A stretch of 64,000 nucleotides of DNA. Source: Hetaerina americana. Taxonomy: Eukaryota > Arthropoda > Insecta > Odonata > Calopterygidae. The notes under the pieces were generated by a model. That model was given only the letters and a program-made list of their open reading frames with translations, ran no database searches and was not told where the DNA came from. Numbering within the stretch: the stretch's first letter is position 1; each line of letters starts with the position of its first letter. The stretch covers positions 1-64,000 of the forward strand of contig JAKTNV010000624.1 of assembly GCA_022747635.1 (NCBI GenBank), given 5' to 3'. Below are positions 13,519 through 30,253 of this stretch, piece after piece. The translations under genes were made by a program, and so were the position numbers.

Positions 13519-14265
13519 ATGGCAGACGCAGCATCTGGAGCAGCGGCAGCCGCACCACCGGCAGCCCAGCCTTCGGGCACCGTCGCAGTAAAACCCCTGC
13601 CTTCTTCAGGAACCTCCGCGGCTTCCAAGAAGGCCAGCAAGGGCGGAGCAGCCAAGAAGGCTCGCGCAAAGCCGTCGCACCCGCCCACTTCCGAGATGGT
13701 TAACAACGCAGTCAAGGGCCTCAAGGAGCGCGGTGGCTCTTCCCTTCAAGCCATCAAGAAGTACATCGCAGCCAGCTACAAAGTGGACGCCGAGAGGCTC
13801 TCGCCTTTCATCAAGAAGTACCTCAAGGCGGCCGTCACCGCCGGAACTCTCGTCCAGACCAAGGGAAAGGGCGCCTCAGGTTCCTTCAAGCTGAGCCACA
13901 GCAAGAAGGCCGCACCCGCGGCAGCCAGCGGGACGACCAAGGCGAAAAAGGTCGTCAAGAAGACGGGAGTAAAGAAACCGAAAGCGGTCGGAGCCAAGAA
14001 GTCCTCCGAGAAGGCGTCCAGTGGCACCAAGAGGTCCGCGCCCAAGGAGCGAAGCAAGTCCGCGCCACCAGCCAAGAAGGCGAAGAAGGCGGCGGACAAG
14101 CCAAAGAAGAAGCCGGCGGCTGGGAAACCCGCCGCCAAGGCGGCAAAGTCCCCGTCGAAGGCGAAAAAGGCGGCCACCAAACCCAAGACCCCCAAGCCCA
14201 AGAAGACGCCCACCAAGGCCAAGCCCGCCGCCAAGAAACCTTCCGCCGCCCAGAAAAAGAAGTGA
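13519..14265 (+). CDS. H1: Linker histone H1 (unit B)
   Basis: Encodes the same 248-aa protein as the unit A H1 and keeps its own stem-loop. Confidence 0.96.
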   Translation: MADAASGAAAAAPPAAQPSGTVAVKPLPSSGTSAASKKASKGGAAKKARAKPSHPPTSEMVNNAVKGLKERGGSSLQAIKKYIAASYKVDAERLSPFIKKYLKAAVTAGTLVQTKGKGASGSFKLSHSKKAAPAAASGTTKAKKVVKKTGVKKPKAVGAKKSSEKASSGTKRSAPKERSKSAPPAKKAKKAADKPKKKPAAGKPAAKAAKSPSKAKKAATKPKTPKPKKTPTKAKPAAKKPSAAQKKK

Positions 14266-14319
14266 ACCATCACTGCTTCGCCACCGGCGCACCTAGGACA
14301 GCAGACAGCGTCCAATCTC

Positions 14320-14335
14320 GGTCCTTTTTAGGACC
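14320..14335 (+). promoter_or_regulatory. Histone mRNA 3' stem-loop (H1, unit B)
   Basis: GGTCCTTTTTAGGACC. Confidence 0.93.
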
Positions 14336-14719
14336 ATCATGTCTTCCAAAGATGCTTGCCACTCAATGCCCACGCCACTGAGCACGCCCAAAGTTAACAT
14401 TTATCATGATTAATGCCATGCAAAAACAACGGTCCTATTTAAAATTGATGATGCGACATGGACGGACGAAAAAAAAAATTAAGAATAACATTCATAGAAC
14501 GTGTAAAATGAACAACACGTCACGGAGTATTGTTTTCTTTTCGTTAAGCGCGTCAGGTAAGCATCGCACGAACTTTTATTTCATCTCATTTCATGCGTAG
14601 CCGTGCAAACGCACTTGCCATGCGCAAAGGAAATTTCATGTCGTCCATCATTCCAATGGATTTACATCGTCGTTAATTATTGTGCGATCGTGCTAAATTC
14701 AAACTTTTAAGTATGTACT

Positions 14720-14735
14720 GGTCCTGAAAAGGACC
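14720..14735 (-). promoter_or_regulatory. Histone mRNA 3' stem-loop (H3, unit B)
   Basis: Minus-strand GGTCCTTTTCAGGACC. Confidence 0.94.
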
Positions 14736-14761
14736 TTTGTTTTTCGGCCGAAAGTAGCTTT

Positions 14762-15677
<916 letters not shown>

Positions 15678-15702
15678 ACACGACGCGACGGGATCGCCAT
15701 CC

Positions 15703-15722
15703 GACAGATAGTATAATCTGTC
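15703..15722. other. Deletion junction with chance hairpin
   Basis: The H4 flank (ending CCGACA) is joined to mid-spacer sequence (CAGATAG...), sharing CA at 15705-15706. The fusion lengthens a 5-bp spacer inverted repeat to 7 bp: GACAGAT, loop AGTATA, ATCTGTC. It does not match the histone stem-loop consensus. Confidence 0.85.
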
Positions 15723-17535
15723 ATCACTATTGAACGCCGCATCACGCCCCGACGGCTTTTTCCCACGTTTTTTTTATTTATTCACAGGAATGTTTTCCAG
15801 GTAAGGGCTATTCACTCTACCTTATCCGTCAATCACTATCCCGACCCTCGAAAGTTATAAGGAAAAGTCGACCATTGCTCTAATGAAAGATATTATTCCA
15901 ACGGCATGGAGGTAAAAAACAAGATCCATATGCTTGACACACATTATGTCGATTGGAAACAAGTGGAAACGATGTGAAATTAGGTTGGAAGCAACTGAAA
16001 AATATTGTGACACGAATACAAGCCGTCATAGCTCCGCAACTACGACGAAAGGGATGTGGATATTATTGAGTTAAACGCATCTGTCCTATTTGCTTATGGC
16101 GATTCCCATCGTAATGATCGCGCATACAATCCCGCGATGCGCCCTATTTTCGCCGTTTCCGTGAATAAGACGTACGGCGGGGGATGTGTACCGAGCGAAA
16201 TTGCCGACACGAATTACGTACGCTTACGAGAGCCTGGTTTTCAAGGAGTCGCTTTCACGTTGACTACGTCCCCGAGGTATCCCATCACACAGGGTCATTT
16301 AACGTGACATACAGCGTGTGTGTGGGAGGGATTTTTTTTTTTAAGGTCGTAGGGGTGTATTCCGTAACTTGACGGCACCGTGGAGAAAAGCACATCCAAC
16401 GCATCGCACAGATAAGGAAGGTTAATAAAAGAAATGTACGCGATAACAAGTCGACGGCAGACGACTCTCCTCTTCGAAAGACGTGCAAGGAAACTAGGGT
16501 AGACATCCGCGGAAACGTGGATGTGGCGCCGTTTCAACGACAATAAGAGTTTTCCCGTGATGAAGTATCATTTCGTTTCCGATGACATGCCGGTTGCTAC
16601 AAATTCATCATCCCGCAACGAGGTACCGACGTCCGAAGCCGTTGGAGACGGAGCAAACTCGTCACGGCCGGGTCGCCACTGCGCGCCCTCGGCTACTACA
16701 TTGTTTTTCCCGCCCGCTCACGGGGCTAAAGCATAATTCGGCGCCATCCTCGACTTTGTTGTACGTGAACTTTGACGTCCCATTCGCGTGCGTACAGTTC
16801 ATTTCTTTTTCCCCTTCGGCCACCCCATGCAACCATTTCGAAGCCCACGCGGACGCGTCGTAAGGCGTGCGCTTAACGGGTGACTCCGTCTCCATTTGCG
16901 ACTCGATAATCCTTTCCCACGGGCGCGGGAGGTGGGTGCGTCGCGACGCCCCCGAGTCGTCGAAAAATGCATAAACGTCCGCTTACGGGACAGGCACCGG
17001 GGAGGAACAGGAGGAAGGTTTGACAGGCGCCGAGTCAGGGGGAAGGCGTCCGAAGGGACCGTCTTCTCGGGGCCGCTTTCCGCGGCCGGCGCGCGGCCCA
17101 CCGGGTCGCGAGCGCGTCCAATACCAGGTGAAGGATGGCCTCGAACGTACGTTACCTCGGATCTCGAGGAATCGACCCCGGTAGAAACGTGTGCAACGTT
17201 TATTCCCGGGTACGCCTTCGACAGGACGACAACCCGTATTTTGACGACCCGCTGCACACGAACTGGGCTCGCCAAACGCCTGGCGCCGCCACGGCCGACA
17301 GGGTGGAACCCTGACGGGCGCCGCGGCGCAAGGCGCCCTCGTTACGCGCCCCCGACACTCTCCGAAACGCGAAAGTCGGAGGAGGAGTGGAGTACAAACA
17401 ATCCGAGAAGCGCACCGGAGGCGAGAGGAAGAGATCGTATTTTGCTCCGAAATGGTACGATAGCAAGGTGGACTTTCGTATGAAATCCATGTCTTGGTAA
17501 TTTTCTCTTTCTATCATCACGCAGCAGCCGATAAC
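15706..17535. other. Shortened spacer before H1 of unit C
   Basis: 1,830 bp corresponding to the last part of the standard spacer, including all of the CpG-rich region next to H1. No gene seen. Confidence 0.85.
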
Positions 17536-18282
17536 ATGGCAGACGCAGCATCTGGAGCAGCGGCAGCCGCACCACCGGCAGCCCAGCCTTCGGGCACCGT
17601 CGCAGTAAAACCCCTGCCTTCTTCAGGAACCTCCGCGGCTTCCAAGAAGGCCAGCAAGGGCGGAGCAGCCAAGAAGGCTCGCGCAAAGCCGTCGCACCCG
17701 TCCACTTCCGAGATGGTTAACAACGCAGTCAAGGGCCTCAAGGAGCGCGGTGGCTCTTCCCTTCAAGCCATCAAGAAGTACATCGCAGCCAGCTACAAAG
17801 TGGACGCCGAGAGGCTCTCGCCTTTCATCAAGAAGTACCTCAAGGCGGCCGTCACCGCCGGAACTCTCGTCCAGACCAAGGGAAAGGGCGCCTCAGGTTC
17901 CTTCAAGCTGAGCCACAGCAAGAAGGCCGCACCCGCGGCAGCCAGCGGGACGACCAAGGCGAAAAAGGTCGTCAAGAAGACGGGAGTAAAGAAACCGAAA
18001 GCGGTCGGAGCCAAGAAGTCCTCCGAGAAGGCGTCCAGTGGCACCAAGAGGTCCGCGCCCAAGGAGCGAAGCAAGTCCGCGCCACCAGCCAAGAAGGCGA
18101 AGAAGGCGGCGGACAAGCCAAAGAAGAAGCCGGCGGCTGGGAAACCCGCCGCCAAGGCGGCAAAGTCCCCGTCGAAGGCGAAAAAGGCGGCCACCAAACC
18201 CAAGACCCCCAAGCCCAAGAAGACGCCCACCAAGGCCAAGCCCGCCGCCAAGAAACCTTCCGCCGCCCAGAAAAAGAAGTGA
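17536..18282 (+). CDS. H1: Linker histone H1, P56S variant (unit C)
   Basis: 248 aa. The only protein-level histone difference in the window: codon 56 is TCC (Ser) at 17701-17703, where the other copies have CCC (Pro). The change sits at the start of the globular domain (HPST instead of HPPT). It is the H1 whose upstream spacer is cut down by the unit B deletion, though ~1.8 kb of native upstream sequence remains. Confidence 0.96.
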   Translation: MADAASGAAAAAPPAAQPSGTVAVKPLPSSGTSAASKKASKGGAAKKARAKPSHPSTSEMVNNAVKGLKERGGSSLQAIKKYIAASYKVDAERLSPFIKKYLKAAVTAGTLVQTKGKGASGSFKLSHSKKAAPAAASGTTKAKKVVKKTGVKKPKAVGAKKSSEKASSGTKRSAPKERSKSAPPAKKAKKAADKPKKKPAAGKPAAKAAKSPSKAKKAATKPKTPKPKKTPTKAKPAAKKPSAAQKKK

Positions 18283-18336
18283 ACCATCACTGCTTCGCCA
18301 CCGGCGCACCTAGGACAGCAGACAGCGTCCAATCTC

Positions 18337-18352
18337 GGTCCTTTTTAGGACC
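18337..18352 (+). promoter_or_regulatory. Histone mRNA 3' stem-loop (H1, unit C)
   Basis: GGTCCTTTTTAGGACC. Confidence 0.93.
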
Positions 18353-18736
18353 ATCATGTCTTCCAAAGATGCTTGCCACTCAATGCCCACGCCACTGAGC
18401 ACGCCCAAAGTTAACATTTATCATGATTAATGCCATGCAAAAACAACGGTCCTATTTAAAATTGATGATGCGACATGGACGGACGAAAAAAAAAATTAAG
18501 AATAACATTCATAGAACGTGTAAAATGAACAACACGTCACGGAGTATTGTTTTCTTTTCGTTAAGCGCGTCAGGTAAGCATCGCACGAACTTTTATTTCA
18601 TCTCATTTCATGCGTAGCCGTGCAAACGCACTTGCCATGCGCAAAGGAAATTTCATGTCGTCCATCATTCCAATGGATTTACATCGTCGTTAATTATTGT
18701 GCGATCGTGCTAAATTCAAACTTTTAAGTATGTACT

Positions 18737-18752
18737 GGTCCTGAAAAGGACC
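18737..18752 (-). promoter_or_regulatory. Histone mRNA 3' stem-loop (H3, unit C)
   Basis: Minus-strand GGTCCTTTTCAGGACC. Confidence 0.94.
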
Positions 18753-18778
18753 TTTGTTTTTCGGCCGAAAGTAGCTTT

Positions 18779-19694
<916 letters not shown>

Positions 19695-19745
19695 ACACGA
19701 CGCGACGGGATCGCCATCCGACACCCGGCGTACGTCGATAAAAAA

Positions 19746-19761
19746 GGTCCTTCTAAGGACC
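19746..19761 (+). promoter_or_regulatory. Histone mRNA 3' stem-loop (H4, unit C)
   Basis: GGTCCTTCTAAGGACC. Confidence 0.95.
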
Positions 19762-19947
19762 AATACAATGTTCAGAGATGGAGCTAATCCTTTGCCATAA
19801 CGGAACGAAAAATTATTCGCTATAGCGTATGTGACGGCGATAAATAGTAAAGTAAGACCTGTTCGAGCGCACAGGAAAAATGGCGGTGATAATAGAGTTG
19901 AAATTGTATGAGCCTTTACCGACGTTAAAGACATTGTCAGCGAATCG

Positions 19948-20065
19948 GAATAAGCACGTGGCAACGGACTGGCGACAATGTATATCGCGCCGTTGCAACC
20001 GTACATGAATAAGCACGTGGCAACGGACTGGCGACAATGTGTATCGCGCCGTTGCAACCATACAT
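19948..20065. repeat. 59-bp direct repeat, two copies (unit C)
   Basis: Same two-copy repeat as in unit A. Confidence 0.85.
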
Positions 20066-20334
20066 GTTAACAAGAAATAACGTAGTTAAGCGGCAGATTG
20101 CAGGTGAAATTTTATGACAGACTATGAAATACATTGTAAACGAAGCAGTGTCACCTTCAATCATTCTTCGTTGCATTTCAGCACAAACGCTTTCACTTTT
20201 TATACGCTTTATTTCCCATCGTTTACCTTAGCCCAATTATAGCTCCACGTTTCATTCGCTATGCTTATTACGTTTATTGTTATTATTATTTTTTTCACAT
20301 GACATTTATCGCGTACATCTCTCTAGTATGTTCT

Positions 20335-20350
20335 GGTCCTGAAAAGGACC
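20335..20350 (-). promoter_or_regulatory. Histone mRNA 3' stem-loop (H2A, unit C)
   Basis: Minus-strand GGTCCTTTTCAGGACC. Confidence 0.95.
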
Positions 20351-20372
20351 TTTTATGCGCACAGCGTGATGC

Positions 20373-20965
<593 letters not shown>

Positions 20966-21337
20966 ATGCCACCCAAGACGAGCGGAAAGGCTGCGAAGAA
21001 AGCGGGCAAGGCCCAGAAGAACATCTCCAAGGGAGACAAGAAGAAGAAGCGCAGGAGGAAGGAGAGCTACGCAATCTACATCTACAAAGTGCTGAAGCAG
21101 GTGCACCCCGACACCGGAATCTCCAGCAAGGCCATGAGCATCATGAACAGCTTCGTCAACGATATTTTCGAGAGAATCGCCGCCGAAGCTTCTCGCCTGG
21201 CTCACTACAACAAGCGCTCCACCATCACCAGCCGGGAGGTGCAGACCGCCGTCAGGCTCTTGCTTCCCGGTGAGCTGGCCAAGCACGCCGTCTCCGAGGG
21301 GACCAAGGCCGTCACCAAGTACACCAGCTCAAAGTAA
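20966..21337 (+). CDS. H2B: Histone H2B (unit C)
   Basis: 123 aa, identical to unit A H2B. Confidence 0.98.
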   Translation: MPPKTSGKAAKKAGKAQKNISKGDKKKKRRRKESYAIYIYKVLKQVHPDTGISSKAMSIMNSFVNDIFERIAAEASRLAHYNKRSTITSREVQTAVRLLLPGELAKHAVSEGTKAVTKYTSSK

Positions 21338-24300
21338 ATTCCTCGACGGGATTGCTTTGATGCATCCTAACGGCCCTTCTAAGGGCCATGAAATAATCTT
21401 CAGTTTTCAAATACCCGACTGCGATGGGCAATCGTCAATACTCGGCCGCAAAGGACGTACATAAATAAACGTAAAAACCTGGGAAATTAGAGTCCCACGC
21501 TTTCCTCCGATTCACCAACTACTTACCTGGTGTGCACGCGCGCGGTTCACGAAAAAATAGAGTAAATGTAAAGGAGAAACTTATGACAATAAAAGATGGA
21601 CGAATTTCTTACCTCCTATTCAAATATATTTTCTACTGCTATGCGTCTGCATTTGATGAAAATGACCGTCGAGATATTAAGGAAAAAATATTATATTCCC
21701 ATGATTACTTCCCTTTCACCCAGTACTTTTCAAACCACTGACCTGCTATGCTCGTTTCTCAGACGTAAGCCTTGACTTACATGTCTCCCTCCGTCAAAAA
21801 TAATATGGATTCACGGCGTCCGTCTCCCTCCGAAACTGGTACGCTTGTGGTCACGTTGCTCCTGCTTCACTTCCAGGGGCAGTAAATGACAGGTCCCCAC
21901 ATGCCCTTCCCACGCGGCCGTTTTTCCGCGAAGGCTAATTCCGCTTAACCTCCCGTCCCATCCGCTACGTCGTAAAACTCCTCGGGGGTTCAACGCGAGG
22001 AGGCAGGTAATGCGACCCGTCCTCGCCCCAAGTTTCTACGTTAACCAGAAAAGGGCTGTCGCAATGACCCACGTGGCATTCCGCACGAGGAAGAAATTTC
22101 TGTGGAAACCTCGCAAGCATAGAACGCAGCTGGGCAACAGCGTTCCTTGTACATTCACCAAGTCGTGACGAGCAGGCGTCGCAATAAACAAAATGGCGGG
22201 CAGTGAGCGCTTCCGTGGATTTTCCATTGTGCTAATTCTATCCAATCAATCAATTCCCAGAAACTATTTCTACGGAATGCATCGTCGTTAACAGCATATG
22301 GAATCAGCATCATTCGCACAAATAACAATTTATGTAATGGGCATCGGGTTTCCTTCTTGGAAAATCGCCATCTCGCTGAAACAATGTTGATAAACCTCCT
22401 CTGAACGAATCCCCCAAGTATTTTAAAGTCGATTGAGTGATTTTTCATCCTTTTCCGCAATTTTTTTTTTGCGATACTGCAACGATTTATCAGCAATTGA
22501 TTACAAATGCATCGAGACAGACGTGACAAGTAGACCAGTTCTTTGATCACCATGCCTCCAAATGACCGATTCTTGTTATAGTTTTGAACCGGGGTCCCTT
22601 CCGCGGGACACGACTCATTCCCCTTCTTTTGAACGAAATTAACCTTTCCAGAAATCTTTACTTGTCTTGTCACGCCACAGAACAGAAAATGTTTCTCTAG
22701 GCAAAAGTTAAATGGTCCCAGTCCCAACTTACCCGCTAATTTTATTACGTTGATACACAAGGGATGGAAGGACATACGTTAATGTTGTTTATTTCTTTGC
22801 GGGATTAGGGAAATGAAATCTAGGGAAAAGAGGTCGAAGTTTGACGTGAAAGAGAAATCTTTAAAATTAGCGGCCGGTATAATCATTTATGAGATGATTG
22901 CATAACGTTTTCATTAAGGCGACTCTTCCTACAAGTGCATTTCTGACGAAAAAGGTTGCCGCATGTGCCTACCTGTCCGTCCTTTTAGCATTTCAACTTT
23001 CTGCAAATTTGGTGAAAATCTTTACCGCATTAGCCCCATTGAAGAATCCACCCCGGCCGCATTTTGACACTAGGTACACGAGATCGTCACTTCACCGTAT
23101 TCGACAACCGATTTCCCGCAGTGGCGTTAACCGAAGGACGCTCGGCTTTGAGGACAATAGTGATTCGTGAAGCGATATTTAATCAGATTCATCTAGTAAC
23201 AGTGGCCGGGAATGGAATGGAATAACGTCCTTGCCTAGGCAACTTAGTAACATACAACTTAACTACGGACGGGAGAAAATGCCGACGAGCCGTGAAGCGG
23301 TGTAAATTTCATAACGATCGTGTGATTTTAAGACTCATGATATACACCATGACGATTAATTACCTTAGCAGTTGTGGTGATGCTTAATCACCGGGATATC
23401 ATGTAATGTCATACCAGTCACAGCGAGGCGTTAATACTTAACATTGAACTTTGTCAAATTTGTGTAGTTGAAATCACCCTTATGACATCTGTTAATAAAT
23501 TCATCCACACAGAGTACCAAATTAGTAAAATATCTCGGGTACGCAGCGATATGTAAACGGAGACAGTTTTTTTTTCAAAATCTCGGAATGGATGACAAAC
23601 GTCCTCCATTAGCGAACATTTATGACAGTCATCACCTACCTCCTGCCGTGATAATGTCAAATTTTGCAATGCAACTACTGGTAATAAGAATGATTAAATT
23701 CGAGTCAACTAGTGTTACTTTCGAATAACGTTCCCCCATTGACACAACTGTCATTTACATATGAACACTAGAAACTAACACACACGAACGTGCACATAGA
23801 CCTACGCAACCTTCAGTCGTCTACTTCATCGTGAGTGGATTGAATCCTCTTAACTCCTGATTGACTTTCGCTTCACATTGCAATGATCCCAGATTGGCCG
23901 GGGAAAAGACGACTATTTGTTTTCCTGTTCACTGGAATGCTTATTTCGTATCTTTTATGGTGATGTGCTAGGTACCAGACAGCTTAAAATTGTTAATCAT
24001 CGTTCTTTTATTACTCGTGACGATAAAGTTGCTTCCGCATCGCTAAGAACCTCAAGGAATCAACAATGAACGGGGATGAAATATTTGATGGGTCCACATG
24101 TATTGATTAAGTAATGCAGAACGAAGTAGATACTGAGTAATTGAATTAACACAGGGGCTTCTTCGAGACAGAACCGAGAAATGATGTTCCGTGAACTGTC
24201 GACGGTGATAGAGTTCCACGAAAGAGAGGTCGTAGAGGAATGAACGGTTCCGGCTGTTAATGCCGCCCCTAGTCCCCCCAACCCCGCAAGCACTGGAAAC

Positions 24301-26188
24301 CAGCCTGGATCCCTGATTACGATCCCAGGAAAAATCGTGTTCAAGTCTTTCCTACGCCAGATAGTATAATCTGTCATCACTATTGAACGCCGCATCACGC
24401 CCCGACGGCTTTTTCCCACGTTTTTTTTATTTATTCACAGGAATGTTTTCCAGGTAAGGGCTATTCACTCTACCTTATCCGTCAATCACTATCCCGACCC
24501 TCGAAAGTTATAAGGAAAAGTCGACCATTGCTCTAATGAAAGATATTATTCCAACGGCATGGAGGTAAAAAACAAGATCCATATGCTTGACACACATTAT
24601 GTCGATTGGAAACAAGTGGAAACGATGTGAAATTAGGTTGGAAGCAACTGAAAAATATTGTGACACGAATACAAGCCGTCATAGCTCCGCAACTACGACG
24701 AAAGGGATGTGGATATTATTGAGTTAAACGCATCTGTCCTATTTGCTTATGGCGATTCCCATCGTAATGATCGCGCATACAATCCCGCGATGCGCCCTAT
24801 TTTCGCCGTTTCCGTGAATAAGACGTACGGCGGGGGATGTGTACCGAGCGAAATTGCCGACACGAATTACGTACGCTTACGAGAGCCTGGTTTTCAAGGA
24901 GTCGCTTTCACGTTGACTACGTCCCCGAGGTATCCCATCACACAGGGTCATTTAACGTGACATACAGCGTGTGTGTGGGAGGGATTTTTTTTTTTAAGGT
25001 CGTAGGGGTGTATTCCGTAACTTGACGGCACCGTGGAGAAAAGCACATCCAACGCATCGCACAGATAAGGAAGGTTAATAAAAGAAATGTACGCGATAAC
25101 AAGTCGACGGCAGACGACTCTCCTCTTCGAAAGACGTGCAAGGAAACTAGGGTAGACATCCGCGGAAACGTGGATGTGGCGCCGTTTCAACGACAATAAG
25201 AGTTTTCCCGTGATGAAGTATCATTTCGTTTCCGATGACATGCCGGTTGCTACAAATTCATCATCCCGCAACGAGGTACCGACGTCCGAAGCCGTTGGAG
25301 ACGGAGCAAACTCGTCACGGCCGGGTCGCCACTGCGCGCCCTCGGCTACTACATTGTTTTTCCCGCCCGCTCACGGGGCTAAAGCATAATTCGGCGCCAT
25401 CCTCGACTTTGTTGTACGTGAACTTTGACGTCCCATTCGCGTGCGTACAGTTCATTTCTTTTTCCCCTTCGGCCACCCCATGCAACCATTTCGAAGCCCA
25501 CGCGGACGCGTCGTAAGGCGTGCGCTTAACGGGTGACTCCGTCTCCATTTGCGACTCGATAATCCTTTCCCACGGGCGCGGGAGGTGGGTGCGTCGCGAC
25601 GCCCCCGAGTCGTCGAAAAATGCATAAACGTCCGCTTACGGGACAGGCACCGGGGAGGAACAGGAGGAAGGTTTGACAGGCGCCGAGTCAGGGGGAAGGC
25701 GTCCGAAGGGACCGTCTTCTCGGGGCCGCTTTCCGCGGCCGGCGCGCGGCCCACCGGGTCGCGAGCGCGTCCAATACCAGGTGAAGGATGGCCTCGAACG
25801 TACGTTACCTCGGATCTCGAGGAATCGACCCCGGTAGAAACGTGTGCAACGTTTATTCCCGGGTACGCCTTCGACAGGACGACAACCCGTATTTTGACGA
25901 CCCGCTGCACACGAACTGGGCTCGCCAAACGCCTGGCGCCGCCACGGCCGACAGGGTGGAACCCTGACGGGCGCCGCGGCGCAAGGCGCCCTCGTTACGC
26001 GCCCCCGACACTCTCCGAAACGCGAAAGTCGGAGGAGGAGTGGAGTACAAACAATCCGAGAAGCGCACCGGAGGCGAGAGGAAGAGATCGTATTTTGCTC
26101 CGAAATGGTACGATAGCAAGGTGGACTTTCGTATGAAATCCATGTCTTGGTAATTTTCTCTTTCTATCATCACGCAGCAGCCGATAAC
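21338..26188. other. Long spacer H2B to H1 (end of unit C)
   Basis: Standard 4.85-kb spacer; holds the H2B stem-loop and no recognisable gene. Confidence 0.8.
21372..21387 (+). promoter_or_regulatory. Histone mRNA 3' stem-loop (H2B, unit C)
   Basis: GGCCCTTCTAAGGGCC. Confidence 0.95.
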
Positions 26189-26935
26189 ATGGCAGACGCA
26201 GCATCTGGAGCAGCGGCAGCCGCACCACCGGCAGCCCAGCCTTCGGGCACCGTCGCAGTAAAACCCCTGCCTTCTTCAGGAACCTCCGCGGCTTCCAAGA
26301 AGGCCAGCAAGGGCGGAGCAGCCAAGAAGGCTCGCGCAAAGCCGTCGCACCCGCCCACTTCCGAGATGGTTAACAACGCAGTCAAGGGCCTCAAGGAGCG
26401 CGGTGGCTCTTCCCTTCAAGCCATCAAGAAGTACATCGCAGCCAGCTACAAAGTGGACGCCGAGAGGCTCTCGCCTTTCATCAAGAAGTACCTCAAGGCG
26501 GCCGTCACCGCCGGAACTCTCGTCCAGACCAAGGGAAAGGGCGCCTCAGGTTCCTTCAAGCTGAGCCACAGCAAGAAGGCCGCACCCGCGGCAGCCAGCG
26601 GGACGACCAAGGCGAAAAAGGTCGTCAAGAAGACGGGAGTAAAGAAACCGAAAGCGGTCGGAGCCAAGAAGTCCTCCGAGAAGGCGTCCAGTGGCACCAA
26701 GAGGTCCGCGCCCAAGGAGCGAAGCAAGTCCGCGCCACCAGCCAAGAAGGCGAAGAAGGCGGCGGACAAGCCAAAGAAGAAGCCGGCGGCTGGGAAACCC
26801 GCCGCCAAGGCGGCAAAGTCCCCGTCGAAGGCGAAAAAGGCGGCCACCAAACCCAAGACCCCCAAGCCCAAGAAGACGCCCACCAAGGCCAAGCCCGCCG
26901 CCAAGAAACCTTCCGCCGCCCAGAAAAAGAAGTGA
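26189..26935 (+). CDS. H1: Linker histone H1 (unit D)
   Basis: 248 aa, identical to unit A H1. Confidence 0.96.
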   Translation: MADAASGAAAAAPPAAQPSGTVAVKPLPSSGTSAASKKASKGGAAKKARAKPSHPPTSEMVNNAVKGLKERGGSSLQAIKKYIAASYKVDAERLSPFIKKYLKAAVTAGTLVQTKGKGASGSFKLSHSKKAAPAAASGTTKAKKVVKKTGVKKPKAVGAKKSSEKASSGTKRSAPKERSKSAPPAKKAKKAADKPKKKPAAGKPAAKAAKSPSKAKKAATKPKTPKPKKTPTKAKPAAKKPSAAQKKK

Positions 26936-26989
26936 ACCATCACTGCTTCGCCACCGGCGCACCTAGGACAGCAGACAGCGTCCAATCTC

Positions 26990-27005
26990 GGTCCTTTTTA
27001 GGACC
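26990..27005 (+). promoter_or_regulatory. Histone mRNA 3' stem-loop (H1, unit D)
   Basis: GGTCCTTTTTAGGACC. Confidence 0.93.
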
Positions 27006-27389
27006 ATCATGTCTTCCAAAGATGCTTGCCACTCAATGCCCACGCCACTGAGCACGCCCAAAGTTAACATTTATCATGATTAATGCCATGCAAAAACAAC
27101 GGTCCTATTTAAAATTGATGATGCGACATGGACGGACGAAAAAAAAAATTAAGAATAACATTCATAGAACGTGTAAAATGAACAACACGTCACGGAGTAT
27201 TGTTTTCTTTTCGTTAAGCGCGTCAGGTAAGCATCGCACGAACTTTTATTTCATCTCATTTCATGCGTAGCCGTGCAAACGCACTTGCCATGCGCAAAGG
27301 AAATTTCATGTCGTCCATCATTCCAATGGATTTACATCGTCGTTAATTATTGTGCGATCGTGCTAAATTCAAACTTTTAAGTATGTACT

Positions 27390-27405
27390 GGTCCTGAAAA
27401 GGACC
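27390..27405 (-). promoter_or_regulatory. Histone mRNA 3' stem-loop (H3, unit D)
   Basis: Minus-strand GGTCCTTTTCAGGACC. Confidence 0.94.
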
Positions 27406-27431
27406 TTTGTTTTTCGGCCGAAAGTAGCTTT

Positions 27432-28347
<916 letters not shown>

Positions 28348-28398
28348 ACACGACGCGACGGGATCGCCATCCGACACCCGGCGTACGTCGATAAAAAA

Positions 28399-28414
28399 GG
28401 TCCTTCTAAGGACC
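28399..28414 (+). promoter_or_regulatory. Histone mRNA 3' stem-loop (H4, unit D)
   Basis: GGTCCTTCTAAGGACC. Confidence 0.95.
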
Positions 28415-28600
28415 AATACAATGTTCAGAGATGGAGCTAATCCTTTGCCATAACGGAACGAAAAATTATTCGCTATAGCGTATGTGACGGCGATAAATAG
28501 TAAAGTAAGACCTGTTCGAGCGCACAGGAAAAATGGCGGTGATAATAGAGTTGAAATTGTATGAGCCTTTACCGACGTTAAAGACATTGTCAGCGAATCG

Positions 28601-28718
28601 GAATAAGCACGTGGCAACGGACTGGCGACAATGTATATCGCGCCGTTGCAACCGTACATGAATAAGCACGTGGCAACGGACTGGCGACAATGTGTATCGC
28701 GCCGTTGCAACCATACAT
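28601..28718. repeat. 59-bp direct repeat, two copies (unit D)
   Basis: Same two-copy repeat as in unit A. Confidence 0.85.
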
Positions 28719-28987
28719 GTTAACAAGAAATAACGTAGTTAAGCGGCAGATTGCAGGTGAAATTTTATGACAGACTATGAAATACATTGTAAACGAAGCA
28801 GTGTCACCTTCAATCATTCTTCGTTGCATTTCAGCACAAACGCTTTCACTTTTTATACGCTTTATTTCCCATCGTTTACCTTAGCCCAATTATAGCTCCA
28901 CGTTTCATTCGCTATGCTTATTACGTTTATTGTTATTATTATTTTTTTCACATGACATTTATCGCGTACATCTCTCTAGTATGTTCT

Positions 28988-29003
28988 GGTCCTGAAAAGG
29001 ACC
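28988..29003 (-). promoter_or_regulatory. Histone mRNA 3' stem-loop (H2A, unit D)
   Basis: Minus-strand GGTCCTTTTCAGGACC. It is also the first histone 3' signal that read-through RNA from the inserted element would meet. Confidence 0.95.
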
Positions 29004-29025
29004 TTTTATGCGCACAGCGTGATGC

Positions 29026-30253
<1,228 letters not shown>

